In this document: in pieces, positions 21,303 to 30,895 of the stretch
How the letters are laid out: each line of letters opens with the position of its first letter
Position numbering within the stretch: position 1 is the first letter of the stretch
Assembly: GCA_012518315.1 (NCBI GenBank)
Contig: JAAYSL010000189.1
Location: 1-54,309, forward strand
Length of the DNA: 54,309 nt
DNA from: Bacillota bacterium
GTDB lineage: Bacteria; Bacillota; Limnochordia; DTU087
Direction: 5' to 3'
Notes under the pieces: model-generated
Database searches by the model: none
Seen by the model: the letters and a program-made list of their open reading frames with translations, nothing else
Told to the model about the DNA's origin: nothing
Translations under genes and position numbers: made by a program

Positions 21303-23782
21303 AGGCTGTGATTATGGCTGGTGGGCAGGGTAGTCGGCTAAGACCTTTGACTTGTGATCTCCCCAAACCAATGGTGCCGGTGGCCAACCGTCCAATGATG
21401 GAGTATATTGTCGGGTTGCTTTGTCATCATGGTCTTAGGGATATTGCCGTAACCACCTGCTATCTGCCAGAGGAAATTGAGGACTATTTCGGTGATGGGG
21501 CGGCATGGGGTGCTAAGCTGCGATACTTTATCGAGGATCAGCCTCTAGGTACAGCTGGGAGCGTAAAAAACGCGTCTGGCTACCTAGATGAGACCTTCCT
21601 TGTGATCTCAGGTGATTGCTTGACTGATTTTGACCTACACGGGGCTATAGGTTTCCATCGAGAAAAGGGGGCGTTGGCCACTCTAGTTCTGACTCGGGTT
21701 ACCTCACCTTTGGAGTACGGAGTAGTCTTTACCAATCAAGCTGGCGAGATCGAACGCTTTTTAGAGAAGCCTAGCTGGGGTGAAGTCTTCAGTGATACGG
21801 TCAATACTGGCATCTATATTCTAGAACCTGAGGTACTAGCCATGATTCCCCCTGGTGCCAGATTTGATTTTAGCCGTGACCTATTTCCCCAGCTGTTGGA
21901 AAATGAGCAGCCATTATATGGTTATGTTGCCGATGGCTATTGGTCAGATATCGGTAACCTTGAGCAGTACGTCGAGTCCCACCTAGATCTTCTGGCCGGA
22001 AAGGTAAGGGCGGCCCTACCAGGGAGCATGGATGCCAATAATTCCGGGATCTGGATGGGAAAAGGGGTCTGGGTTCATCCAGAGGCGATCCTAGAGCCAC
22101 CGGTGGTTTTAGGCAAGATGTGTCGCGTAGAAAAGGGAGCAGTAATAGGTCCTTATAGCATATTGGGCCCTGGCACAGTTATTGGTGCATCTAGCTCTAT
22201 CCGCCGATCTATCTTATGGAAGAATGTGCATGTAGGGACAGGGGCAGAGATCAGGGGAGCGGTGCTTTGTGATCAGGTGGTGGCTAGAGGCAAAGCCAGG
22301 GTATTTGAAGGTGTGGTTGTCGGTCACCGAAGTACCTTGGGCGCATCTAGCACCATCCGCCCCGGGGTCAAGATTTGGCCTCACAAAGTAGTGGATCGCA
22401 ATTCTATAGTAAATCATGATGTAGTATGGGCTGGTACCTGTTCCCGGGTACTCTTTGGCAACACCGGTATTACTGGCCTGGCAAATCTGGAGATTAGTCC
22501 AGAGTTTGCCACCAGGGTAGGGACGAGTCTTGGGGCATTACAGGAAGCCCGCCAAAGTGTTTTGGTGGCCGCGGATGGTTGGGGTGCATCCCGGATGGTG
22601 AAACGGGCACTTACAGCTGGCATCCTCTCCAGTGGGGCAAATGCGGTGGATATTGGCTCAACCACTCTGCCGGTGGCCCGGTTCACTACGGTGTTGACTG
22701 CCTCTGTTGCCGGTGTCTATGTGCGTCAGGGACGCCAATTGCCCGATCATGTGGAGATTCAGATTCTAGATGGGGCAGGCTTCCCCTTTAGTCGCAGCCA
22801 GGAGCGGGCAATTGAAAACCACTTTTCCAGAGGTGATTTTCGCCGGGTGGAAGGTGGGGAAGTGGGTAAGACCCAATTTGCCGCGGGAGCGAATCAAGCA
22901 TATCTAAAGGCTTTAGGCCAAAAGTATGGCCAGAGCCTACTGGGCAGTCGGCAACTAGCGGTGGTAGTTGGTTATACATCATCGGCCCTAAGAAGTCTCT
23001 TGCCGGCGCTATTAGGTCAGCTTGGGTGCCGGGTGATTGATCTTGATCTAGATAGGAAACCGGGTGCCACACCCAATTCTGTCATGTATCAACGGGGTCT
23101 TTACATAGACAAGTTAGCAGAGGCAGTGGTGGAAAACCGGGGAGCTTTGGGATTGTTGGTAGATGGTAGTGGTGAAACAGCCGTTATTCTTGATGATCAA
23201 GGTAAGGCGGTGCCTGAAAATAGCCATTGGCCCCTAATTACCTGGGCTTTGGCTGTGTCTGGTAAAGATGGAGGTGGGTTCTGGGCAGTCCCTACGACAG
23301 CCTCTAGAACGGTTGATCATCTTGCTACGAAATATGACCGAAAAGTACTGCGCACTCCCAACAACACCCGAGCGGTACTTCAGGCGGTAGGCGGCAAAGC
23401 CAAGGAAGATCACACCTTGCTTCACCCGGCCTTTGATGCCCTTTCTTTTGTGGCGGCCCTGCTTGGGCTCATTGCCCGGGAGCGACAATACCTTTCCAGT
23501 TTGACCATGGCTTTGCCTACTTCAGGTAGACGGCAGGTAGAAGTGCCTTGCACTTGGCAGGCAAAAGGTAGAGTCATGCACTCATTGCTAGAGAGTACAG
23601 TAAATCACCAACGGGATCTTGTCGATGGGATCAAGGTCTTTCATGACGAAGGGTGGGCTTTGGTCTTGCCGGACGGGGAAGACCCACTAATACGGGTTTA
23701 CGCGGAAGCTGGTACAGAGGAAGAAGCTGATGCTTTGACTCAAATCTATATGAGCCAGATCAGTGATATCACGAACATCTAA
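21299..23782 (+). CDS. sugar-1-phosphate nucleotidyltransferase (ManC-like) fused to degenerate phosphomannomutase-like domain
   Basis: [38 protein letters not shown]; hexapeptide repeats; C-terminal alpha-D-phosphohexomutase fold similarity ([16 protein letters not shown]...) without SASHNP. Confidence 0.88.
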   Translation: MKAVIMAGGQGSRLRPLTCDLPKPMVPVANRPMMEYIVGLLCHHGLRDIAVTTCYLPEEIEDYFGDGAAWGAKLRYFIEDQPLGTAGSVKNASGYLDETFLVISGDCLTDFDLHGAIGFHREKGALATLVLTRVTSPLEYGVVFTNQAGEIERFLEKPSWGEVFSDTVNTGIYILEPEVLAMIPPGARFDFSRDLFPQLLENEQPLYGYVADGYWSDIGNLEQYVESHLDLLAGKVRAALPGSMDANNSGIWMGKGVWVHPEAILEPPVVLGKMCRVEKGAVIGPYSILGPGTVIGASSSIRRSILWKNVHVGTGAEIRGAVLCDQVVARGKARVFEGVVVGHRSTLGASSTIRPGVKIWPHKVVDRNSIVNHDVVWAGTCSRVLFGNTGITGLANLEISPEFATRVGTSLGALQEARQSVLVAADGWGASRMVKRALTAGILSSGANAVDIGSTTLPVARFTTVLTASVAGVYVRQGRQLPDHVEIQILDGAGFPFSRSQERAIENHFSRGDFRRVEGGEVGKTQFAAGANQAYLKALGQKYGQSLLGSRQLAVVVGYTSSALRSLLPALLGQLGCRVIDLDLDRKPGATPNSVMYQRGLYIDKLAEAVVENRGALGLLVDGSGETAVILDDQGKAVPENSHWPLITWALAVSGKDGGGFWAVPTTASRTVDHLATKYDRKVLRTPNNTRAVLQAVGGKAKEDHTLLHPAFDALSFVAALLGLIARERQYLSSLTMALPTSGRRQVEVPCTWQAKGRVMHSLLESTVNHQRDLVDGIKVFHDEGWALVLPDGEDPLIRVYAEAGTEEEADALTQIYMSQISDITNI

Positions 23783-25401
23783 CATTCTCCCACGGCTTGG
23801 GCCACATTGGCCCTTTTTATCTCGCCTGCATAGATTCGAAAATCCAGCCAGGGAAAGATATTGTGCTCCTCTTCCTGCTCCTTAAGCCACCGAATATCAA
23901 TGCGGTTTTCTGTAATCTGATGATAAAGCTCGATGAAATTGGAGATGTGCTCCCGGGTGCGGCGCTGGGCGTATTCCACCATGGTGCCGGTCTTCATGAT
24001 AAAGGCCCAATCACTAGCTTGTGCCAAGAGCAGTTCCCTGGCGGCTTGGTTTAATGCCCTTTCTAGATGGCCATCGGCGTGCCTGTATCGGTTGGCCAAT
24101 TGCACCATTCTGTCTGCCGCCCTATGTAGGTGCCGATAAATCCAATCATTACTGCCATCTAGCCACACCTCATGATATCCGCCATTTCCCCAGCTTGACT
24201 CAGAGGGCATACTGATCTGGTTTGAAGGGTATTGTTGCAGGTATTCGGTGGGTGTGATCATGGCAAACACCTCTTGATCGTAGGCGGCTTTTCTAAACAA
24301 GTAATCTAGCCATTGGGGTCCTTCGTACCACCAATGACCAAAGAGTTCCGCATCATAGGGAGCGATGATAAGGGGAGGTCGATCCATCCTGGCTGCAAGA
24401 AACTGAGCCTGCAGTTCCCGGTTAAACATGAAATTCCCCGCATGTTCTGCCGCCCGGATCTGGGCGATGCCAGGATCATAGATCTCCTTATGATTGCCCT
24501 TGCCACTGATTCTATAATACTTAATCCCAGTGAATCCTCGGATGCCGGCTATCAGGTATGGCTTGATGTAATCATAATCTAGGTCAAAGCCGATATCCCG
24601 GTAAAAATCCCTATAGAAGAAGTCTCCTGGATATCCTTCGGAAGCGCTCCAGACTTGCTTAGAGGACTCCCAGTCCCTACCAAAGGCTGCCACCATTGCC
24701 GGTGTATAGATGGGTGCGTAGACCGAGTAGCGGGGGCGTGGCTGGGCGTGGATAATGCCATGGGAATCTGTAATCACATAGCGAATCCCGTATGCCCCGA
24801 GGATTTCATCTATGCCGGGGGTGAAGGCACACTCTGGCAGCCAAAAACCGCTGGGTTCTTTGGCAAAGAAGTGCCGATAAGTCTCAACTCCTAGGGCAAT
24901 CTGTGCTTCTACAGCCTTTGGGTTGATGTAAAGAAGCGGCAAATAGCCATGGGTGGCTGCAGAAGCGATAATCTCCAGGGAGCCGGTCTTCTCCAATGCA
25001 ATAAAGCGATCCAGTAAGCGATAATGGCAATCCTCAAAAGTCTGCCGAGCTCTTTGAAACTGCCGAAGGTACTGAACTGCCATGGTTTGGAGCCCCGGCA
25101 TAAAGCGGGTGCGCTGCACTTCTTTTTCCGCTAGTTCACAAAGCTTCGTAATGTGTCGGTGATACCGTTCCTGTAGGAACCCATCGGCCAGCATCGATGC
25201 CAAGGTCGGTGTGATGGACATAGTCAATCGAAACGGCACATTATCTCTAAGCAGCCCATCCATCACTTCGATGATGGGGATATAAGTCTCTGTTATGGCC
25301 TCCATCAGCCATAGCTCTTCCAGGCACTCCGGTGTTTTTGGGTGGCGCACATAAGGAAGATGAGCATGGAGGACAATCGATACATAGCCGACCTTAGACA
25401 A
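23779..25401 (-). CDS. GH57-family enzyme, 1,4-alpha-glucan branching enzyme-like
   Basis: [15 protein letters not shown]; nucleophile-region [16 protein letters not shown]; acid/base-region [24 protein letters not shown]. Confidence 0.9.
   Translation of the reverse strand: MSKVGYVSIVLHAHLPYVRHPKTPECLEELWLMEAITETYIPIIEVMDGLLRDNVPFRLTMSITPTLASMLADGFLQERYHRHITKLCELAEKEVQRTRFMPGLQTMAVQYLRQFQRARQTFEDCHYRLLDRFIALEKTGSLEIIASAATHGYLPLLYINPKAVEAQIALGVETYRHFFAKEPSGFWLPECAFTPGIDEILGAYGIRYVITDSHGIIHAQPRPRYSVYAPIYTPAMVAAFGRDWESSKQVWSASEGYPGDFFYRDFYRDIGFDLDYDYIKPYLIAGIRGFTGIKYYRISGKGNHKEIYDPGIAQIRAAEHAGNFMFNRELQAQFLAARMDRPPLIIAPYDAELFGHWWYEGPQWLDYLFRKAAYDQEVFAMITPTEYLQQYPSNQISMPSESSWGNGGYHEVWLDGSNDWIYRHLHRAADRMVQLANRYRHADGHLERALNQAARELLLAQASDWAFIMKTGTMVEYAQRRTREHISNFIELYHQITENRIDIRWLKEQEEEHNIFPWLDFRIYAGEIKRANVAQAVGEC
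23799..23818 (+). terminator. intrinsic terminator for the nucleotidyltransferase transcript, inside the GH57 gene 3' end
   Basis: GGGCC-acatt-GGCCC followed by TTTTT. Confidence 0.65.
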
Positions 25402-25414
25402 GTGTATGCTCCTT

Positions 25415-26386
25415 TCAGGATTGCCTTTCTGAACTTCTTGTTTGTCTAGTGACTAGAAGTGCAATAGACCGTTCCTTTTGATCCGGGGAAATCGCTTTCA
25501 CCGGCAACGAAATGATGCCATCAGGTAAGGCAAACCGCAAGGTGAAGTTCCCGCCTGGATCTACGTTAATGGTCTCATCACCTATAGTTACCACACTACC
25601 AGGAGTAGTTTGGCCGTAGAGAATCACCTCTGTTTGCACCTCTAGAAAGAAGGGGGCTTCATATGTAACTTGACCCGGGGCTTCTTCTATGGGCCTTGCA
25701 GCTTGAAAACTCGCACCCATAGGGCTAAAGATGCCGGGGCTGGTGGGATAGCCCCCCAAGGCAGCAAGATGGCTCTCTCGGCGTCTTTGCCATTCCATGG
25801 GGCTATGGCCCGGTTCTGGGTGCTGGGAAAGCCAATAGAATTCCTCTACAGTCAGCCATTTTTCGTCGACCAACGGACTCGTGGTTCCCCTGGGTGTGGC
25901 AATGATATTGGATCGGGTGATCTCCCGGAAGACCCCATGGGGTGTACGGATGCCAATACCTACTTGAAAGGAGCCTCCCAGTTTACCGGTATGAATGTGC
26001 CATGCTCGGCTATACGGTTGGACAGTCACATCGAAATGCCCCAAGGGCCTTTTACTACTTGGGTCCAAATCATATACCCGAAGCATGATCTGGCACTGGT
26101 CATCCCTGAGCGTTTGCCGAGCGTGGGCCCAAGCCTTTGGTGTGATCTCCCAATAGGCATAAACCCAAGTTGGATCCCGTGCCATAAGTATAATATAGTC
26201 TTCCCCATACCCACTTGGTAGTTCCCGATGTGATACGGGACATGCAGGCGTGGGCGAGGTCTCATGCATGAGATGATCTGGCCAGATATCACTTAAGGGA
26301 GGACCAATTGTCTCCATGCCTGCTGCAGGTGTTTCGGCAGCGTTTCCTCCTTGAGGAGATCGTCCCTCCATGGCTAGTTCCCTCAA
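25415..26386 (-). CDS. DUF4912 domain-containing protein
   Basis: GEDYIILMARDPTWVYAYWEITPKAWAHARQTL...RVYDL; start placed at TTG 26386 behind GGAGGT (listed ORF begins at 26413). Confidence 0.75.
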   Translation of the reverse strand: MRELAMEGRSPQGGNAAETPAAGMETIGPPLSDIWPDHLMHETSPTPACPVSHRELPSGYGEDYIILMARDPTWVYAYWEITPKAWAHARQTLRDDQCQIMLRVYDLDPSSKRPLGHFDVTVQPYSRAWHIHTGKLGGSFQVGIGIRTPHGVFREITRSNIIATPRGTTSPLVDEKWLTVEEFYWLSQHPEPGHSPMEWQRRRESHLAALGGYPTSPGIFSPMGASFQAARPIEEAPGQVTYEAPFFLEVQTEVILYGQTTPGSVVTIGDETINVDPGGNFTLRFALPDGIISLPVKAISPDQKERSIALLVTRQTRSSERQS

Positions 26387-26413
26387 TGATGGCACCTCCT
26401 GCCCATCCGACAA

Positions 26414-26449
26414 CCGGCGGGTGTGAATACTTTCTTAAGTATTTGCCGG
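26414..26449. other. compound inverted repeat in divergent intergenic region
   Basis: Outer CCGGC (26414-26418)/GCCGG (26445-26449), inner AATACTT-tctt-AAGTATT (26426-26443). Confidence 0.5.
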
Positions 26450-26507
26450 CAAGCAGGCATTTATGCGCCTCGATGCAGGATGGGTCGGATTAGCTTAGGA
26501 CAAAATG

Positions 26508-26586
26508 GGTGACTATGTCAGCCCACTAGGTGAATATGCTCAGCCACAAGGTGGAAGAACTGGGCAAACAAGGTGATTACGGTGCA
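26508..26586. repeat. imperfect tandem repeats with ~21-bp period
   Basis: GGTGACTATGTCAGCCCACTA / GGTGAATATGCTCAGCCACAA / GGTGGAAGAACTGGGCAAACAA / GGTGATTACGGTGCA; unit starts 26508, 26529, 26550, 26572. Confidence 0.6.
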
Positions 26587-26661
26587 TAGAAGCGGTTATG
26601 ACTAGAAGGAAATAACTACTAAACTGGCGAAACGACAAGAAGGTGAGGGGGGGTTGTTAAC

Positions 26662-27828
26662 ATGTCCAAGGGAAGCATAATGATCACCAATGGACAGCTT
26701 GTTACTCCGTTTCAAGTGACCGAAGGGACTTTGGTCATCGAAGAGGGGATAATCACTTATGTAGGGCCTTTTGATGGTGCTCCCCGCGGCGTTTGGCCAG
26801 CATGGGATGCCCAGGGAGCCTATGTAACACCGGGACTCATCGACATCCACGTACATGGTGGGGGCGGTGGGGATGCTATGGACGGTGCAGTGACAGCCTT
26901 AGAGCACATGGGTCGGACATTTGCCCGCTTTGGGACCACTGGGTTCTTGCCCAGCACCGTTACCGCAAGTCACCAGGAAATACTAAAGGCAGTTGGTAGT
27001 GCAAAACAGGCCGCGGAGCAAGGAACCGGTGGTGCCCAAGTGCTTGGCGTGCACCTGGAAGGACCATATATTAATACTCTTAAAAAAGGTGCCCAAAATC
27101 CAGCACACGTTCGGCCGCCATCCCTCGGAGAGTTGGAGGAGATCTGGCAAAAGATCGGCCCCTTGCTAAGGCTTGTGACTTTGGCCCCGGAGATAGAGGG
27201 GGCCCCGGCGGCGATTAGGCAGCTAAGATCCTGGGGTGTTACCGTATCTATTGGTCATTCTGATGCTTCATATGACGAGGCCATGACAGCCCACCTCTGG
27301 GGGGCGAGTCACATTTGCCACACCTTTAATGGGATGCGGGGACTTCATCAAAGGGAACCAGGTGTGGTGGGGGCAGCTCTTAGCTGTGAAGGTTTTTCTG
27401 CTGAGCTGATTTGTGATGGCATCCACGTCCATCCTGCCGCGATGCAGCTACTCTTGCGTGCCAAAGGTCCGGACAAGATTGTTCTAGTGACTGACACGAT
27501 GCGGGCTATGGGTCTACCTGAGGGGCAGTACCAGCTAGGGGGGCTGGAGATTGAGGTTGTGGACGGGGCAGCCCGCCTTTCCACTGGAGAGCTGGCTGGT
27601 AGTACTTTGTCTATGGGTCAAGCAGTCAAGAACGCAATGGGTATGTTAGGTGCTTCCCTATCTGAGGCTATCCGCATGGCGTCCTTTAACCCGGCCCAAG
27701 TCATCAACATGAGCCATCGGAAAGGTAGCCTAACCGTGGGTAAAGATGGCGATGTAGCCATCTTTGATAAGAATCTAGAAACCCTACGAACCATCGTGGC
27801 CGGAGAAGTCGTTTATTCCAGAGAATAA
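26662..27828 (+). CDS. nagA: N-acetylglucosamine-6-phosphate deacetylase
   Basis: TPGLIDIHVHGGGGGDAMDG, GVHLEGPYI, SIGHSDASYDEA, HTFNGMRGLHQREPGVVGAAL. Confidence 0.95.
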   Translation: MSKGSIMITNGQLVTPFQVTEGTLVIEEGIITYVGPFDGAPRGVWPAWDAQGAYVTPGLIDIHVHGGGGGDAMDGAVTALEHMGRTFARFGTTGFLPSTVTASHQEILKAVGSAKQAAEQGTGGAQVLGVHLEGPYINTLKKGAQNPAHVRPPSLGELEEIWQKIGPLLRLVTLAPEIEGAPAAIRQLRSWGVTVSIGHSDASYDEAMTAHLWGASHICHTFNGMRGLHQREPGVVGAALSCEGFSAELICDGIHVHPAAMQLLLRAKGPDKIVLVTDTMRAMGLPEGQYQLGGLEIEVVDGAARLSTGELAGSTLSMGQAVKNAMGMLGASLSEAIRMASFNPAQVINMSHRKGSLTVGKDGDVAIFDKNLETLRTIVAGEVVYSRE

Positions 27829-27840
27829 CCATCACAGTAG

Positions 27841-28608
27841 TTGCAGTTGCACACTAGAAAGGGCAAGGTGATAGATTTGCAGGTAAAGGTTGTTAAGAAC
27901 TATGCTGAAATGAGTAAGCTTGCGGCAGATATGGTGGCGGATTTGCTAAAAAGAAAACCCACCAGTGTTTTGGGGCTACCTACTGGCAGTACTCCCATCG
28001 GTCTTTATGAAGAGCTGGTAAAAAGGCACCAGGAAGGGCTGGATTTCTCAAAAGTGACCACCTTTAATCTGGATGAATATCAGGGTCTAGCGGCCGATCA
28101 CCCGGCCAGTTATCATTACTACATGGAGGAGCATCTGTTTAGGCACATCAATGTTCCTCGGGAAAAGATTAATATCCCTGATGGGGCTGCTGCCGATGCC
28201 ATAGAGGCCTGCCGGATGTATGAAGAAAAGATCGCCGGTGTAGGCGGAATTGATTTGATGATCCTAGGGATTGGCACCAATGGACATATCGGATTTAACG
28301 AGCCCAAGACACCCTTTGGTAGCACTACCAATCTGGTGAGTCTAGCCCCGGCCACCATCGAGGCAAATGCTCGGTTTTTCGAAAGGGAGGAAGATGTTCC
28401 CCAAAGGGCGCTTTCTATGGGGATTAAGAGCATTATGAACTGCCATAAGATCGTGCTCTTGGCCAATGGTGAGGCTAAGGCTAAGGCTATTGCGGCAGCC
28501 ATCCAGGGACCTGTGACCGAGGCATTGCCGGCTTCTGTCTTGCAGCTACATCCTGATTGTACTTTCATTGTGGATGAAGCAGCTGCTGGGGATCTTGACA
28601 ATGAGTAG
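27841..28608 (+). CDS. nagB: glucosamine-6-phosphate deaminase
   Basis: VLGLPTGSTPIGLYEELVKRH, TFNLDEYQGLAADHPASY, LGIGTNGHIGFNEP; exact start uncertain (TTG 27841 or GTG 27868). Confidence 0.94.
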   Translation: MQLHTRKGKVIDLQVKVVKNYAEMSKLAADMVADLLKRKPTSVLGLPTGSTPIGLYEELVKRHQEGLDFSKVTTFNLDEYQGLAADHPASYHYYMEEHLFRHINVPREKINIPDGAAADAIEACRMYEEKIAGVGGIDLMILGIGTNGHIGFNEPKTPFGSTTNLVSLAPATIEANARFFEREEDVPQRALSMGIKSIMNCHKIVLLANGEAKAKAIAAAIQGPVTEALPASVLQLHPDCTFIVDEAAAGDLDNE

Positions 28609-28648
28609 ATCCTCCGGTCCATGGTGAGCACGGAGTTACTTTTTTGGA

Positions 28649-30022
28649 CTAAGGATGGCGCTGGGATTTTGCTAAGGGGCCGCCTTGTGAAGGAGAGTTC
28701 TCCCAAAGCACCTGGGAGATTACCTCAGCTAGCTTCTGGGAGTCATGGCGAACCAGATTGGTCATACTAATTACCGGTGCGGTGATAGGGGTCACTCCTA
28801 AAGACGCAATGGCATATACGTCTGGCTCTACCGGTATGGCCCCTTCTAGTCGGTAGCGTTCTAGTAGTGTCTCGGGGATGGGGCTTGTGTTGACAATCAC
28901 ATAGTCAATCAAGCCTGGCCCCACATGATCCAGTAGTGCCCGCACATGGTGGGAAGCCTTATAGCCATCGGTTTCGCCAGGTTGGGTCATTACATTACAG
29001 ATATAGATTTTGGGGGCTTTTGAAGTAACTACAGCATTCCCAATCTCCCGGACGAGAAGATTGGGCAGCACGCTAGTATACAGGCTGCCCGGCCCCAGGA
29101 TGATGGCGTCGGCGGCATTGATGGCTGCGATGGCCTCTTCCACGGGCTCACAGTTCTCGGGTTCTAGTTGTATGCGGTAAATCGGCTTGCGTGACTGGGG
29201 GATAACGCTTTCACCGGTGGTGCTAGAGCCATCAGCATATGTCGCCCTTAGTGTGACAGAAGTCAGGGTTGAGGGCAAAACTCGGCCCCTTACCGCCAGT
29301 ACCTGGCTTGAGGTGCGAATGGCCTCCTCAAAATCCCCGGTGATATCAGTCATGGCCGCAATGAACAGATTGCCAAAACTGTGGCCCTGTAGTCCTTCAC
29401 CCCAGTCAAAACGATATTGAAATAGCTGTTCCATCAAAGGTTCAGTATTGGCTAGGGCGACTAAAGTGTTGCGGATATCGCCGGGGGGAGGAATGCCTAG
29501 TTCAGAGCGAATGCGGCCAGAACTACCGCCATCATCAGCTACGGTGACAATCGCTGTAATCTTCTCTGTCTCATACTTTAGCCCCCGGAGCAAAGTAGCA
29601 AGGCCAGTACCACCTCCGATTACTACCATGGCAGGTTCTTTGTCTAGACCGCGTTTATGGAAAATAATGTCCGCGAGATCCTTCGGATCGGTAGGCAAAA
29701 GATCTACCACCAAGGACTTGATCACTTGGCGAAAGCCAATGCCTGCAATAACGAAGCCGACGATGGCTAAGGCAATGCCTGTCTCCTTAACAAGTGGTGT
29801 CTTGCCTGGTTGGCCTAGTACCCGCAAGTAGTGGGTGACACTGCGGCCAAAGGCAACCAGGATATCGGGGCCTAGCAGAATGGCGATACCACTACCGGCC
29901 AAGGCTGCCCCTAGGATCATCAATAAGATCCAGCGTTTTACCCCCATGCCTGGATAAAGCCATTTGAGTCCTCGTTTCCAAAGACTCTCAGATGTGTTGT
30001 TGTAATCCACGGTGTTCCACAT
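28649..30022 (-). CDS. yvcK: YvcK/CofD-like gluconeogenesis factor, UDP-sugar-binding family, membrane anchored
   Basis: VVIGGGTGLATLLRGLKYETEKITAIVTVADDGGSSGRIRSELGIPPPGDIRNTLVALA; N-terminal TM helices. Confidence 0.92.
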   Translation of the reverse strand: MWNTVDYNNTSESLWKRGLKWLYPGMGVKRWILLMILGAALAGSGIAILLGPDILVAFGRSVTHYLRVLGQPGKTPLVKETGIALAIVGFVIAGIGFRQVIKSLVVDLLPTDPKDLADIIFHKRGLDKEPAMVVIGGGTGLATLLRGLKYETEKITAIVTVADDGGSSGRIRSELGIPPPGDIRNTLVALANTEPLMEQLFQYRFDWGEGLQGHSFGNLFIAAMTDITGDFEEAIRTSSQVLAVRGRVLPSTLTSVTLRATYADGSSTTGESVIPQSRKPIYRIQLEPENCEPVEEAIAAINAADAIILGPGSLYTSVLPNLLVREIGNAVVTSKAPKIYICNVMTQPGETDGYKASHHVRALLDHVGPGLIDYVIVNTSPIPETLLERYRLEGAIPVEPDVYAIASLGVTPITAPVISMTNLVRHDSQKLAEVISQVLWENSPSQGGPLAKSQRHP

Positions 30023-30869
30023 TGACTACAAACCCCTGCTGCCTGATGAAGTCGGCAATGTAGTTGGCAATAGCGACTGAGCGGTGGCGCCCTCCTGTAC
30101 AGCCAATGGCAATGACGAGCTCCTGTTTGCCTTCTTTTACGTATTGGGGAAGCAAGAACTCTACTAGGTCAAGAAGCTTCTGCATGAACCTTTGGGTAAC
30201 GGACCATTTAAAGACATACTCCTGGACTGGTTCATCATTGCCTGTCAAGGGTGCCAAAGATTCCACATAGTGGGGATTGGGCAAAAACCGAACATCGATG
30301 GCTAGATCAGCATCAAGGGGGATACCGTGCTTATAACCAAAGGAAATCACAGAGACCGCCATGGACTTGTGGGTTTTAGTATCAGCGAACAAAATCCCCA
30401 CCTCTTGTCGTAGTTCCCTGGCAGTTAGTGAACTGGTGTCGATAATTCGATGGGCCCTGCCCCGGAGCTCCTGGAGACGCTGGCGTTCTTGCTGAATACC
30501 ATCTAGCACACTACCTTCCGGTAGGATAGGATGTCGGCGACGGCTCTCTTTAAAGCGGCGCACCAAAGTCTCGTCGGAAGCTTCTAGAAAGAGGATTTCA
30601 TAGGAAAAGCCTGTAGCCTCTAGAGCCTCCAGAACCTCGATTAAGTGATCAAAAAAGCCGCGTCCTCGAATATCACAGACAAGGGCAACATGGTTGATTT
30701 TGCCCTCTGATTGGATGCAGAGTTCGGCGAACTTCGGGATTAGCGCAGGTGGCAGGTTATCTACACAAAAATAACCCAAATCCTCCAGTATACGTACTGT
30801 TTCTGTTTTGCCAGCACCGGAGAGGCCGGTGATCAGCACAAACTTTAGGTTATTCAAGTTAGCCTGCAT
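29988..30869 (-). CDS. rapZ: RapZ/YvcJ family nucleotide-binding protein
   Basis: FVLITGLSGAGKTETVRILEDLGYFCVDNLPP, SFGYKHGIPLDADLAIDVRFLPNPHYV, IGCTGGRHRSVAIA. Confidence 0.95.
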   Translation of the reverse strand: MQANLNNLKFVLITGLSGAGKTETVRILEDLGYFCVDNLPPALIPKFAELCIQSEGKINHVALVCDIRGRGFFDHLIEVLEALEATGFSYEILFLEASDETLVRRFKESRRRHPILPEGSVLDGIQQERQRLQELRGRAHRIIDTSSLTARELRQEVGILFADTKTHKSMAVSVISFGYKHGIPLDADLAIDVRFLPNPHYVESLAPLTGNDEPVQEYVFKWSVTQRFMQKLLDLVEFLLPQYVKEGKQELVIAIGCTGGRHRSVAIANYIADFIRQQGFVVNVEHRGLQQHI

Positions 30870-30895
30870 CCTTTCCCTGTCTGTTTGCTCTTGCT

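Noticed and set aside
26508-26586. Considered as a CRISPR array
   Set aside because: Units are contiguous with no spacers, highly imperfect, and no cas genes are in the window.
28609-28648. CTCCG...CGGAG plus TTTTTT between nagB and yvcK considered as a terminator
   Set aside because: Only a 5-bp stem with a large loop and an interrupted spacer before the T-tract; too weak to call.
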